From an uncultured Bacteroidia bacterium (GTDB lineage Bacteria > Bacteroidota > Bacteroidia > NS11-12g > UBA9320): a stretch of DNA of 64,000 nucleotides. Under the pieces are notes generated by a model. That model did no database searches. It saw nothing but the letters and a program-made list of their open reading frames with translations, and was not told where the DNA came from. Position numbers and translations under genes: made by a program. Below, in pieces: positions 8,410 to 17,347 of the stretch (position 1 is its first letter; each line of letters starts with the position of its first letter). Location: assembly GCA_943789165.1 (NCBI GenBank), contig CALSTB010000004.1, forward strand, positions 186,001-250,000. The letters are read 5' to 3'.

Positions 8410-10533
8410 ATGCTACTTTTGATTGTGCAACAAGCTAAGTATTTCTTTCTCATTGTTTTAAGTAACATCACCCTATCTATTTATGGACAAACCACCCTGC
8501 CTTCATACCAGTGGACGTCTATCGGACCATTTGAAACTCCTATCAGTGGGGTAGATTCAGGCATTTGGACTGCCAATGGAATTGGGTGGATTGAAAGTTT
8601 AGAACCCGCTCATAAAAGAGAAAAATGGTTGTATGCTGGAAGCAATGTTGGTGGTTTGTTTTTGTCAAAAAATGGTGGAACCACGTGGCAGTTTAGATTT
8701 GATGTGGACCGTATTTGTGGTGTGTGGGATATCGCCGTTGACCCAAAACGTAAAAAGAAACTGTGGGTAGCCACTGGTACCAATACGTGGGATGATAAGT
8801 GGGGGCATGGTATATTATATTCTAAGAACGGTGGTAAGTCGTGGCGTGAGACAGGCTTGAGTTTCGGCATCACTGACAAAACTCCCATGTATTGTATCGA
8901 GCAAAGTAGGGTGGATTCCAAAACATTTTATGCATGTTCGGCTACTGACATCTATAAGTCAACGGACAAAACTGATACATGGGAAAAGGTACTTGATTTC
9001 GATGACAAGGCCCGTGTAAATTTTAGGCATTTACTCCTTCACCAAACAGATAAGAAAAAAGTCGTTGCTTCTGGAGCTGAAATATATGTTTCGAAAGACG
9101 CTGGTAAGACTTGGAATGGTCAGAGTCATAAGCTTAGTTTTCAGAAGTATAACAATAAAAAAGACTCTTTACCGAGTCGCTATGCGGTTGCCTTAAATCC
9201 AAATAACAACAACCAAATGATGGTGGTGTATAGCTATAACCGATTAAATTACATTGACCGGTCTGATGATTTTGGGGAGACTTGGTACAACGTACTGCGG
9301 AATCGCGATTTTGATCGAGTTGACATTAATCATGCGGAAATGGTATGGAGCGCCGAGGACTCAAACGAAGTGATTGTTGGAAGTGTTCGTTTGTATAAAT
9401 CTTTGGATCAAGGCAAAACTTTTGACTTGGTTACGGAACCAGTTTGGCGAGCGCAACAGTTTATGCATGACGATATACGCGCCATTACGTATTCAAAGAA
9501 AGGAACTGTTTGGGTAGGTAATGATGGCGGAGTGTCGAAGAGCATAGATAGTTGTAAAACATGGCAAAACGTCAGTGGTTACGGGTTACAGGCTACGCAG
9601 TTTTACGATATAGCGGTTGACAGTGGGAGAGTTGTGGGCGGTTGTCAGGACTTATCTTCTATGCTGTATCTGGACGGTCAATGGCACAATACTTCAACGA
9701 TTTATGGGGATGGTGGTATGAATTTAGTACGCAATGGAGTTGTGTATATCATGCAAAATGGCATGCGCCTCAGAAAAGGGAGTTTTAAAAATGATTCATG
9801 GGAAGTCATTTATACACCATACACACCTAAACGATTTAAATATCCATTCGAATTTAGTCCATTGAATAATGAAAAAATTTGGGCAGCTGATCACGATATC
9901 TGGGAATTGCAATCAGGTAAAAACTGGATAAACCTAACGAAGTCGGTACCTCATGGATACACCAAAATTGTTGCAATGGATGTTTCAGATGAAGATACCA
10001 ATATTGTGTATTTTGCCAAAGACCAACCCACGTATGACCCAAGTGCGGCAGGGTTAAAAGGTAAGCTATATAAAGGCTTTCGCACGCCAGTGGGTTACGA
10101 CTGGAAAGACATTACGGCCAATTTATCCATCCTAGCTTGGCGTGAGATTACCTCTATTGCTAGTAACCCAGCTAATCCAAATGAAGTATATGTTTCGTTA
10201 TATGGATTTGATGACAATGAAAAACGGTACAGGGTATATAGGAGTATGGATGGTGGTAACACTTGGGAGAACTATAGTGACGGACTTCCTAACTTGAATG
10301 CACTCAAAATTCTACTCATAGAGGGCTCAAAACATCAATTGTTAGCTACTGATGAAGGTGTCTTCTATCGAACAAATGCAATGAATACTTGGGTGAAACT
10401 AAACACGAAATTACCTAACGCACATGTGATCGATATTGAGTATGATGCGTATGACCAAACGCTCTATGCTGCCACTTTTGGTAATGGTGTTTGGAAACTG
10501 GATTTTGGCGTGTTTTTGGAAGAGCCTAAATAA
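8410..10533 (+). CDS. Secreted Asp-box beta-propeller (sortilin/sialidase-like) protein
   Basis: The 707-residue protein has an N-terminal export signal ending near IYGQ. It then shows many Asp-box units of the form S/T-x-D-x-G-x-T-W, for example SKNGGTTW, SKDAGKTW, SIDSCKTW and SMDGGNTW. These build the beta-propellers of the VPS10/sortilin, BNR and xyloglucanase groups. No T9SS sorting tail is visible at the C-terminus, which ends FGNGVWKLDF plus a short acidic tail. Enzymatic activity cannot be inferred, since the Asp boxes are structural. It is related in layout to the protein at 20176-22737. Confidence 0.75.
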   Translation: MLLLIVQQAKYFFLIVLSNITLSIYGQTTLPSYQWTSIGPFETPISGVDSGIWTANGIGWIESLEPAHKREKWLYAGSNVGGLFLSKNGGTTWQFRFDVDRICGVWDIAVDPKRKKKLWVATGTNTWDDKWGHGILYSKNGGKSWRETGLSFGITDKTPMYCIEQSRVDSKTFYACSATDIYKSTDKTDTWEKVLDFDDKARVNFRHLLLHQTDKKKVVASGAEIYVSKDAGKTWNGQSHKLSFQKYNNKKDSLPSRYAVALNPNNNNQMMVVYSYNRLNYIDRSDDFGETWYNVLRNRDFDRVDINHAEMVWSAEDSNEVIVGSVRLYKSLDQGKTFDLVTEPVWRAQQFMHDDIRAITYSKKGTVWVGNDGGVSKSIDSCKTWQNVSGYGLQATQFYDIAVDSGRVVGGCQDLSSMLYLDGQWHNTSTIYGDGGMNLVRNGVVYIMQNGMRLRKGSFKNDSWEVIYTPYTPKRFKYPFEFSPLNNEKIWAADHDIWELQSGKNWINLTKSVPHGYTKIVAMDVSDEDTNIVYFAKDQPTYDPSAAGLKGKLYKGFRTPVGYDWKDITANLSILAWREITSIASNPANPNEVYVSLYGFDDNEKRYRVYRSMDGGNTWENYSDGLPNLNALKILLIEGSKHQLLATDEGVFYRTNAMNTWVKLNTKLPNAHVIDIEYDAYDQTLYAATFGNGVWKLDFGVFLEEPK

Positions 10534-10553
10534 ATAGCTTGCTTTATTTTTTT
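10528..10553 (+). terminator. Weak A/T-rich hairpin between convergent genes
   Basis: An AAATAAATAGC arm, a TT loop and a GCTTTATTT arm with one bulge run into a T tract. It overlaps the stop region of both convergent genes, so it might end transcription from either side. The stem is nearly all A-T, hence low confidence. Confidence 0.35.
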
Positions 10554-11290
10554 ACAACTATTCCAGTTTGAACTTGACCCAAACTTTCCACCTTTACTAC
10601 ATAAACGCCAGTACTTAGCATCGATATGTCAATTGTTTTATGATTATTTAAATCTGAAATGGAAAGAACAGTTTTGCCCGTCATATCTACGATTTTACAG
10701 TCAGTTTTGTGATTCTCATCAAGGTTGTTAATCGTAATTTCAGTGGTGCAAGGGTTGGGGAAGATTAACAATTTTTTCTTCGATAATTCACTCACGGAAC
10801 TGTTTTTCATTCTGTGAATACCAAATACACAGTCGGTATTGTTGTCAAGTAATATAGCTGAGTCCTGCTCCAATAGTAAAGGTGTATACATGGTGCTGGA
10901 AGGAGTATATGACGTAACTGAGTGAATACAAAATTCCACGTTATCGGCATCGTTGGTACCAAAGAGTTTAAAATGTATCGTAACACTTATAGAATCTCCA
11001 GGAACCAACGTCAAGCCATATTCACGAAATAATGGTAGTAGCCTAAACCCTCCATATTTTATAGTAATGGCATGCATGTCGAGCGGAAGTATTGTGTCTG
11101 GTCCGAGGTTAGTTAATTGCACCTTACAACTATCATTTCCAGGGCTACGAAGTGTGAAGCCATTATTGGGGGAAAGGAGTTTTGCAGAAATGTCACAGAC
11201 ACGCTTGTCTTGTCCAAAGGTGGTTTGACTTTGATTCAAAACCGCAAGTAATAATATACAAGTTTTGATGATTGTTCGGAGTCGTCTCAT
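10544..11290 (-). CDS. Secreted protein with T9SS type A sorting domain
   Basis: The 248-residue protein has a signal peptide ending near TTFGQ. A single Ig/CARDB-like beta domain follows (about residues 30-150, with LTNLGPDTI and LVPGDSISVTIHF). The C-terminal 75 residues are a T9SS type A tail: FPNPCTTEITI, then IVDMTGKTVLSI and STGVYVVKVE with a basic end. It would be exported by Sec and then sent through T9SS to the surface or medium. It is similar in length, domain layout and motifs to the next gene upstream, so the two look like tandem paralogues. Binding partner unknown. Confidence 0.82.
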   Translation of the reverse strand: MRRLRTIIKTCILLLAVLNQSQTTFGQDKRVCDISAKLLSPNNGFTLRSPGNDSCKVQLTNLGPDTILPLDMHAITIKYGGFRLLPLFREYGLTLVPGDSISVTIHFKLFGTNDADNVEFCIHSVTSYTPSSTMYTPLLLEQDSAILLDNNTDCVFGIHRMKNSSVSELSKKKLLIFPNPCTTEITINNLDENHKTDCKIVDMTGKTVLSISDLNNHKTIDISMLSTGVYVVKVESLGQVQTGIVVKK

Positions 11291-11299
11291 GGTATTGTG

Positions 11300-12058
11300 T
11301 TAGTGCATTATAATGACTTTGGAGTAGTAATGGTATTCACCTAGAGTGGAAACCAAAGTGTATACTCCATTGGTAATCTGCTCAACATTTATTGAATGGT
11401 AATTGAAGCCATAATGGTCTGAGGTCAATTGCACCCTTGCTCCCTTTGAACTAATTAGGTCGAAATGTATGTTGTCTGAATGCTTTGTACCTGCAACTTC
11501 GACATTTAGAATCTTGCTTGTAACCGGGTTCGGAAATACTGTTAAACCTATTAATAAATTGTCGATTTCAGATATGGTCGACAAGTAGTCATGTTTTAGC
11601 ATAACGACCCTCTTTTCCTTTTGGTCGGGGACATTTGTGACTTTTAATATCGTTTTATCGCCTAAACCTGGGGTGAAATAAGAACATAGAACATTCAATC
11701 TGAAATAGTAAGTTGTCGAGTCGAAGGTCCAATTCACAAATGTCGTATCGGTAAATATACGAGATGAATCCCCTGGAGCTATGTTTTTACCTAATACCTG
11801 TCTGTTCTCTGTATTTAAGTAAGGATATAGAATTTCATGTGAAATGAAATAAGAAAATGAGTCTGTAGCGTATAAGGAATCAGTCCCATGGTTGTATATA
11901 ATAAAGGATACAGGGATTTTACTTGGAGAAATAAACAAATCTCCCTTAGTAGGTGATACTATTTTATATTCAATTTCAACATTACGTGTTTGACCATAAC
12001 TTGTGAAATGAGAAATTAGAATCGATAAGGATAAGACTAATTGAGTTGTTAATTTCAT
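11300..12058 (-). CDS. Secreted protein with T9SS type A sorting domain (tandem paralogue)
   Basis: The 252-residue protein has a signal peptide (to about SYGQ) and a CARDB-like domain with YNHGTDSLYATDS and IAPGDSSRIF. The T9SS type A tail begins at LTVFPNPVTSKILNVEV and ends TNGVYTLVSTLGEYHYYSKVIIMH. The match with the 10544 protein is in motif positions (opening SPTKG versus SPNNG, N-H/L-G-T/P-D, PGDS, FPNP) rather than close identity, which suggests an old duplication. The two genes are 9 bases apart and probably co-transcribed. Confidence 0.8.
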   Translation of the reverse strand: MKLTTQLVLSLSILISHFTSYGQTRNVEIEYKIVSPTKGDLFISPSKIPVSFIIYNHGTDSLYATDSFSYFISHEILYPYLNTENRQVLGKNIAPGDSSRIFTDTTFVNWTFDSTTYYFRLNVLCSYFTPGLGDKTILKVTNVPDQKEKRVVMLKHDYLSTISEIDNLLIGLTVFPNPVTSKILNVEVAGTKHSDNIHFDLISSKGARVQLTSDHYGFNYHSINVEQITNGVYTLVSTLGEYHYYSKVIIMH

Positions 12059-12066
12059 GATGCAAT

Positions 12067-12315
12067 TTAATCATTTGGTGGGGTTTCACGTACGTCGCAC
12101 GAACAGCAGACTTCAATTTGAAAAGACATTTCGAGGGGCTCACAATCTGTTGGAGCGTTATTACACGGTTCTATTGAAATTACTACTTCAAAATTTAAAC
12201 ATCCACATGGAACGGGGTTAGGAGCATTGTATGGGGCGGTGACTCCTATACATTGGTCACACCAAGTACCGTTTGGTGTATTAAAGAAGTCACTGCCATC
12301 TCCGTCATTGTCTAA
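12067..12315 (-). pseudogene. Cut-off in-frame 3' part of the 12316-13029 gene, cysteine-rich
   Basis: Reading past the TAA at 12316-12318 in the same frame, the sequence stays open for 82 codons to a TAA at 12067-12069. It begins LDNDGDGSDFFNTPNG and carries nine cysteines, including WCDQC, PCGC and CCSC groups. Base composition and residue use look coding. The simplest reading is that one nonsense change, or a sequencing error, split a protein of about 320 residues. Programmed readthrough is possible but nothing supports it directly. Confidence 0.6.
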
Positions 12316-13029
12316 TTACTTAGAGACACTCCAACCAGGAGGGAAGAATCCTGCATTCATTGAACCAGATGGTAACTGAAATTTAATATCAATATCTGGA
12401 CTACAAAGGTTATCTAGAATTGAATTTACATTATATGAAAAAGGTGTAAATGTATAACAATTCGCTCCATCGTCTGGGTTCATTACGAATGCCTCTTCGA
12501 CACTATTTACCAAATTGATTTTAGTTGAACCTGTAGGAGTCGTATTTATTGCACCTAATGTTGATAGACGTACTGATTTGTAATTACCCAATGTGAAAAA
12601 ATTGGGATTAATATCATAGGATGAACCATTCTGATTCTTTATTTTTATTACTGGGTACGTTTCCCCACCGTCAGTATTTGTGACCCATTGATAGTCTGTG
12701 TCAGCAAGGCTTTGTCCTAACCCAACTGTAGTAATATCTGCCCAATTACCAATCGCATCCTGAACCTCAATTCTCATATATCCGGTTGTTAAGGTATATG
12801 ATTGCAAACTGGTAAAAAAGAATTGAACTGTTCCGCCCAAATTCAGAAAATTTGGATTGTCGTTGTTTTCAGGGTGCAAAGGGTCATCATGTCCAATTAT
12901 GTATTGCTGATAACAATTGGCAAATGTTCCATGAGTAAAACCTTGAGTTTGTAGAGGGTTTGAATGTGCATGTATCGGCGTATATAAGGAAACAAGAATT
13001 AAAAACGGAAACTTTAAGAATTTTTTCAT
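12316..13029 (-). CDS. Secreted protein of unknown function, probably truncated by an in-frame stop
   Basis: The 237-residue frame opens with a signal peptide (MKKFLKFPFLILV, cleavage near HAHS). The rest is rich in N, T, G and aromatic residues, consistent with an extracellular beta-sandwich, but I recognise no family. It ends at a TAA after GWSVSK, yet the same frame continues open for another 82 codons (12067-12315). No T9SS tail is seen in either part. It lies upstream of the two T9SS cargo genes on the same strand, and the three may form one secreted-protein operon. Confidence 0.6.
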   Translation of the reverse strand: MKKFLKFPFLILVSLYTPIHAHSNPLQTQGFTHGTFANCYQQYIIGHDDPLHPENNDNPNFLNLGGTVQFFFTSLQSYTLTTGYMRIEVQDAIGNWADITTVGLGQSLADTDYQWVTNTDGGETYPVIKIKNQNGSSYDINPNFFTLGNYKSVRLSTLGAINTTPTGSTKINLVNSVEEAFVMNPDDGANCYTFTPFSYNVNSILDNLCSPDIDIKFQLPSGSMNAGFFPPGWSVSK

Positions 13030-13058
13030 AATTTACATTTGTTTGATTTTCTAAAGTT

Positions 13059-13066
13059 CAAACCTA
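13059..13066 (-). promoter_or_regulatory. Bacteroidota -7 promoter element before the 13029 gene
   Basis: On the reverse strand this reads TAGGTTTG, matching TAnnTTTG, 29 bases before the start of the secreted protein gene. It could drive the 13029-10544 group. Confidence 0.45.
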
Positions 13067-13254
13067 AAACGTAGTTATGTCATAAAAAACCTTCAAAAAG
13101 ATACAACATAAAGTTAGAGTGTTGGACTTAGTAGATTTTTGCCAAGGAATATGGTCGACAACATTAATAATGTATTTGTCGTTTTGTTAGAAAATATTGT
13201 TAGTTGGGCAAATTTGTAATTGAAATTAATTTTAAATGCTCAACTCTCGTTCTC

Positions 13255-15009
13255 CTACTGCATATCTGGTCTCAAAATCCAAACATCCGCTTTAATCTTT
13301 TGAGCGGCTTTATAGTTTTTCATTGCTTCGGCATATGTTGCTCCGGCGTATGAGCCGACTCTAAAAACACCCATTTCCTCATTTTTTAGTATTTCAATGT
13401 CTGGAACGGTAGACTTCCACGTTTCCCAAAAGGTATAGGCACTGGTATAGGTTTTAGTGGAGGCATAGACGACATAATACCTTCCAGAATTGTCGACCTC
13501 GTTAAACGGTATGTCTGATATGGGAGCGTCAGTACTGTCATTTATTTGATCAGGTTCAGAAGGAATTACATTACGTGATGGTGAGTTTACAATAAAGACT
13601 GGTTCAGATTCAATCGGAGCAATTTTGTTTAACACGATAATTAGCGGATTCTCGCCAAGTGTGCTAAGGTCTAACTCGAAACTATTGCTCTCATAACCTT
13701 GCTTATAACATTCTATCATCCAAGTTTCAACTGTGTCGGGGATTGTTAAATGGAAAACGCCTTTTTCTCTAGAGGTTTGGAAAATGCCTTGGTCTACGTA
13801 GGACATAGTAAATAACACACGGGCATCTTCTATTTCGTTGGACTCAGAATCGACAACGCGACCAGTAAAGGTACGCATGTAATCATAATAGAAATTGACG
13901 TTAACAAGGTTGATTTTGTCATCACCGGACCTTAATAGAGTTGCTGATTCAGATTCTTCTTGAAGCAATAAAAACTCATTATGCGGACTGTTAAACGGTG
14001 TTTTTAAAGCGTCAATTCTTCCAAAACTCCAGTCTGAAAAGAATAAATCGTATCCCCCCTGACCAACATGACCATTGGATGAAAAGCTGAATTTGCCATT
14101 CCAAACGGAGGGCAAAATGTCATTCTTGTCTGTGTTGATGTGACTTCCTAAATTCACGACTTCCGAAACCGATTTCCCTTTTACGGAGGCACGGTATAAG
14201 TCGTACTGTCCATGTCCACCACTTTCATTACTGCTGAAATACAGCGTTTCATTTATGAAGTAAGGGAAACAATAATCTGATCCCATTTCTCCTAAAATGA
14301 CTTCCTTGGGTTTACTCCAAACGTCGTTTTTACTAGTAATGTAATAGATGCCGAAGCGTCCATTTTCTTTTAGGTAACTGAAATAGTAACTGCCAGGTTT
14401 CTCAGCGATTGTAAATGTGCCAAGTTTGTTAAATTCTTGAACTGGAAACTGGATTGCTTCCATGTTGACTATAGAGTTACATCCAACATTAGCCATTACT
14501 GTACCGTGGTCAATGTTTAAATTAACTGAGCCATCTGGATTTAAATTCCCATAGAGAAAATCAAAATCAGTTAACCTCTTTTCATTTGTTTTGGTAACGC
14601 CTTTTTTAGGCTCTGAATCCAACTGCCATAATATTGAAAAAGTAGAAACAGGTACATTGTCCGTGTATGTTTGAAAGAATTCATTAGCCAAACTTTCTTT
14701 GCCACTGTGTCTCAAACAAATTGCCAACGCTTTATAGTCAAGGTGTGTACAATACGCTTCTGTTATTATTTGTAAATAATATTTTTCTGCTTCCCTATAT
14801 TGGTCTAGTTGGTAGTGATTGCGAGCCAAAGCAAGCAACTGATACGGTTTTAAGTCGGTACCATCTGCCTGGTTCATTATTTCAAGAATCTCTTTTTGAA
14901 ACGTTTGTTTCTGCAACCGCAACTCAGGAATTTGAGCAGAGACTTCTATAGAAATGAATGCAACAAAGAAAAGAATGGATAGGGTGAAGCCCTTTATAAC
15001 ACTATACAT
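13255..15009 (-). CDS. PorE-like protein with SPOR-like C-terminus
   Basis: The 584-residue protein has a signal peptide (to about VSAQ, no lipobox). TPR-like helices cover about residues 45-130, and a reduced PD40 propeller with YFSSNESGGHGQYDLY and FSSNGHVGQGGYDLFF covers about 190-330. A carboxypeptidase-regulatory-like domain (FTGRVVDSESNEIEDARVLF) follows at about 375-460. After a P/S-rich linker, the last 80 residues (GRYYVVYASTKTYTSAYTFW to KADVWILRP) look like a SPOR peptidoglycan-binding fold. The OmpA domain of PorE is therefore replaced by a different wall-binding module. The propeller and regulatory domain are confident by motif; the SPOR call is inference. Confidence 0.65.
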   Translation of the reverse strand: MYSVIKGFTLSILFFVAFISIEVSAQIPELRLQKQTFQKEILEIMNQADGTDLKPYQLLALARNHYQLDQYREAEKYYLQIITEAYCTHLDYKALAICLRHSGKESLANEFFQTYTDNVPVSTFSILWQLDSEPKKGVTKTNEKRLTDFDFLYGNLNPDGSVNLNIDHGTVMANVGCNSIVNMEAIQFPVQEFNKLGTFTIAEKPGSYYFSYLKENGRFGIYYITSKNDVWSKPKEVILGEMGSDYCFPYFINETLYFSSNESGGHGQYDLYRASVKGKSVSEVVNLGSHINTDKNDILPSVWNGKFSFSSNGHVGQGGYDLFFSDWSFGRIDALKTPFNSPHNEFLLLQEESESATLLRSGDDKINLVNVNFYYDYMRTFTGRVVDSESNEIEDARVLFTMSYVDQGIFQTSREKGVFHLTIPDTVETWMIECYKQGYESNSFELDLSTLGENPLIIVLNKIAPIESEPVFIVNSPSRNVIPSEPDQINDSTDAPISDIPFNEVDNSGRYYVVYASTKTYTSAYTFWETWKSTVPDIEILKNEEMGVFRVGSYAGATYAEAMKNYKAAQKIKADVWILRPDMQ

Positions 15010-15030
15010 ACGAACAAAAAACGAAGTTAC

Positions 15031-15972
15031 TTAGAATTGAACGAAATTGAAGTCGAGTTTGCGGGAATTTGCATTATAAGCCAATCCTGGTAGAGGAAAT
15101 TTGATACAGTTAAGCAATCGAAGACTATTTTTTAACGCCTTGCTGTCGGTCTTTATTCTTGTTAAGTCAATGTCTGGAGCTAAATAAAACTGACGAGATT
15201 GCTGTACGTGGGTATAATCGATTGTCATTCCATCTCTTTCAAAAAAATTGTCATCAGCACTAACGAAGCCATCAATCCCATAACCTACTGAGACGTTCAG
15301 CCATGAAGGAAATTTACTTTCTGGTTTTAGAAATGATTTAATGTTTCCAGAAAGCCAATAGGTCTGACCGTTATAGTCTTTAAAAAGTCTTTCAACATCA
15401 GAATTTCCTAATAACTCTGGACGTATAGAGGCATATTGCGTAGGCTGGTAAGACAGTTTCATCCAAACCCGTTGTTCGTCCCATAATAAGCTTTGTCCAA
15501 TGACTAAACCTGCTCCAAGTGTATTGGCGACAACATCCCCTGTAGATGCGCCCCAGGCCTCTGAAAATCCGTCAAATACCTCAACACCTGTTTGGATAAG
15601 GAAACCATATGATCCTCCAAGAATGGAGGCAGTTTTGTGCGAGAAACCCGCCCATTTTAACATGTCTATACCAACTACACCTTCATAATAACAACTGTAT
15701 GCATGTCCAACTTTATCCATTTGATACCAGTCGGCATTGTCGTTATGGAAATGAAACTTGGTTAATGGGTAATCTTTATACCAAAGGTTGTACAAACCGT
15801 ACATGGATGCTCCGTAACCAACAGCGTTTCCAGCCAATACGAAGGTCTTTCTCTTTTTAACTTTGGCAAGTGAATCTGCCTCTAACGTTTGACTGAAAGA
15901 GAACATGGATGTTCCAGTAATTAAACCGAAACAAACAAATAGTTTAACCCAAAATGGTCGCTTTGGTAGCAT
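15031..15972 (-). CDS. DUF2279 (YfiM-like) outer-membrane-associated protein
   Basis: The 313-residue protein has an export signal (to about FSFSQ) and then the DUF2279 region: MDKVGHAYSCYY, SILGGSYGFLIQTGVEVFDGFSEAWGASTGDVVANTLGAGL. This glycine-rich segment probably spans or packs against a membrane. The second half is rich in aromatic residues and ends in F, which fits beta structure. Function is unknown. Its start overlaps the 3' end of the phosphohexomutase gene by 29 bases, so the two are coupled. Confidence 0.78.
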   Translation of the reverse strand: MLPKRPFWVKLFVCFGLITGTSMFSFSQTLEADSLAKVKKRKTFVLAGNAVGYGASMYGLYNLWYKDYPLTKFHFHNDNADWYQMDKVGHAYSCYYEGVVGIDMLKWAGFSHKTASILGGSYGFLIQTGVEVFDGFSEAWGASTGDVVANTLGAGLVIGQSLLWDEQRVWMKLSYQPTQYASIRPELLGNSDVERLFKDYNGQTYWLSGNIKSFLKPESKFPSWLNVSVGYGIDGFVSADDNFFERDGMTIDYTHVQQSRQFYLAPDIDLTRIKTDSKALKNSLRLLNCIKFPLPGLAYNANSRKLDFNFVQF

Positions 15973-17347
15973 CTAGAATGTTAAAGGCTTCTTCCGAATT
16001 ACCGGCTTCAGCGTAGACACGTAGAACTGGTTCAGTACCACTCGGACGAATCATAACCCATTGGTCGTTGCCTAAATGGAACTTGAATCCGTCGGTATCT
16101 TCAGTCGACTCTACGTTGTATTTGCCAAATGCTTGATAACCGCCAGACTTACATTTTTCGACGATGGCAATTTTCAACGCCTCGTCCAAATGAAGATCGT
16201 AACGCTCAACGGCAAAAGAACCTACTAGTTCATATATTTCTTGAATTAAGTCATCAAGAGACTTGCCAGTTTTGGCCATGAATTCCCAAATAACAAGACC
16301 AATCCAAACGCCATCTCGTTCTGGGATATGTCCTTTAATGGCAATTCCACCTGATTCTTCACCACCGATTAAGACGTCGTCTTGAACCATAATGTCACAG
16401 ATGTATTTGAACCCAATTTTAGTGGTCTGTTGCTCGAGGTTATATAAGTCACAAAGCTTTTTGATTTTGCCAGTGCAGCTAAAACTTGTAACTACTTTGC
16501 CAGTGAGTCCTTTGTGTTTGTGTAAATAATGAATTAACAACAAAATGATGTGATGCGAATCGATAAACTTCCCCGTGGCGTTATAAAGTCCAACCCTGTC
16601 GGCATCTCCGTCAGTCGCCAAACCACTATCAATATCACCAGCCATTTGAATCATTTCACTGAATTCTTGTAGGTTTTTGTGGATGGGTTCAGGTGCTTGC
16701 CCATCAAATCCTGGGTTGTGTTCACAGTGTAAGAAGGTCGCATCTGGCAACAACCTACGCACAATGTCTTGACCAGCTCCGTACATGGCGTCGTAAGCCA
16801 ATTCTAAGCTTCCAGAGCGTAAGGTGTCCATGTCGAAACTTGCTTCAACGTGGTTGAAATACATCGACTCCATGTCAATGATTTCTATTTGTCCTTTTTC
16901 TTTAAAGCTTGTGTAATTCGAAGCGATAGAAGGAGTAACATCTTGAATAAGATCTTCAATTTTTTGAACTTCCGCTGGACTGGCTGGTCCGCCGTATGAA
17001 GCTTTTATTTTATACCCGTTATACGAAGGTGGGTTATGACTCGCTGTAATTACAATACCAACCCTTGCCTTTAGCGTACTTGCTGCTAACGACACCATTG
17101 GGGTGCTCACAAAGTGTTCTGCAACTAAACATTTAATCCCATTCGAAGCAAAGACCTCTGCTGTTGCTTCCATAAACATTTGTCCACCAAAACGACAATC
17201 GTAACCGATTACCGCGGTTGGGGTTAATTTTTCATCTTTTATCCATGTTGCAGTGGCTTGCGCAACTCTCTTAACATTGGCTACAGTGTAGTCTTTGGCA
17301 ATAATTTCCCTCCATCCGTCGGTGCCAAATTTGATTTTGTATGTCAT
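15944..17347 (-). CDS. Phosphoglucomutase/phosphomannomutase family protein
   Basis: The 467-residue protein carries all four alpha-D-phosphohexomutase signatures: the phosphoserine loop TASHNPPSYNGYK (about residues 100-112), the metal-binding DGDADRVG (about 243-250), the sugar-specificity loop GEESGG, and the phosphate-binding RPSGTEPVLRVYAE near the C-terminus. It moves a phosphate between C1 and C6 of a hexose. Whether glucose or mannose is the substrate cannot be told from sequence. Its ATG overlaps the stop of the upstream gene as TAATG, a translational coupling arrangement. Confidence 0.92.
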   Translation of the reverse strand: MTYKIKFGTDGWREIIAKDYTVANVKRVAQATATWIKDEKLTPTAVIGYDCRFGGQMFMEATAEVFASNGIKCLVAEHFVSTPMVSLAASTLKARVGIVITASHNPPSYNGYKIKASYGGPASPAEVQKIEDLIQDVTPSIASNYTSFKEKGQIEIIDMESMYFNHVEASFDMDTLRSGSLELAYDAMYGAGQDIVRRLLPDATFLHCEHNPGFDGQAPEPIHKNLQEFSEMIQMAGDIDSGLATDGDADRVGLYNATGKFIDSHHIILLLIHYLHKHKGLTGKVVTSFSCTGKIKKLCDLYNLEQQTTKIGFKYICDIMVQDDVLIGGEESGGIAIKGHIPERDGVWIGLVIWEFMAKTGKSLDDLIQEIYELVGSFAVERYDLHLDEALKIAIVEKCKSGGYQAFGKYNVESTEDTDGFKFHLGNDQWVMIRPSGTEPVLRVYAEAGNSEEAFNILDATKATILG

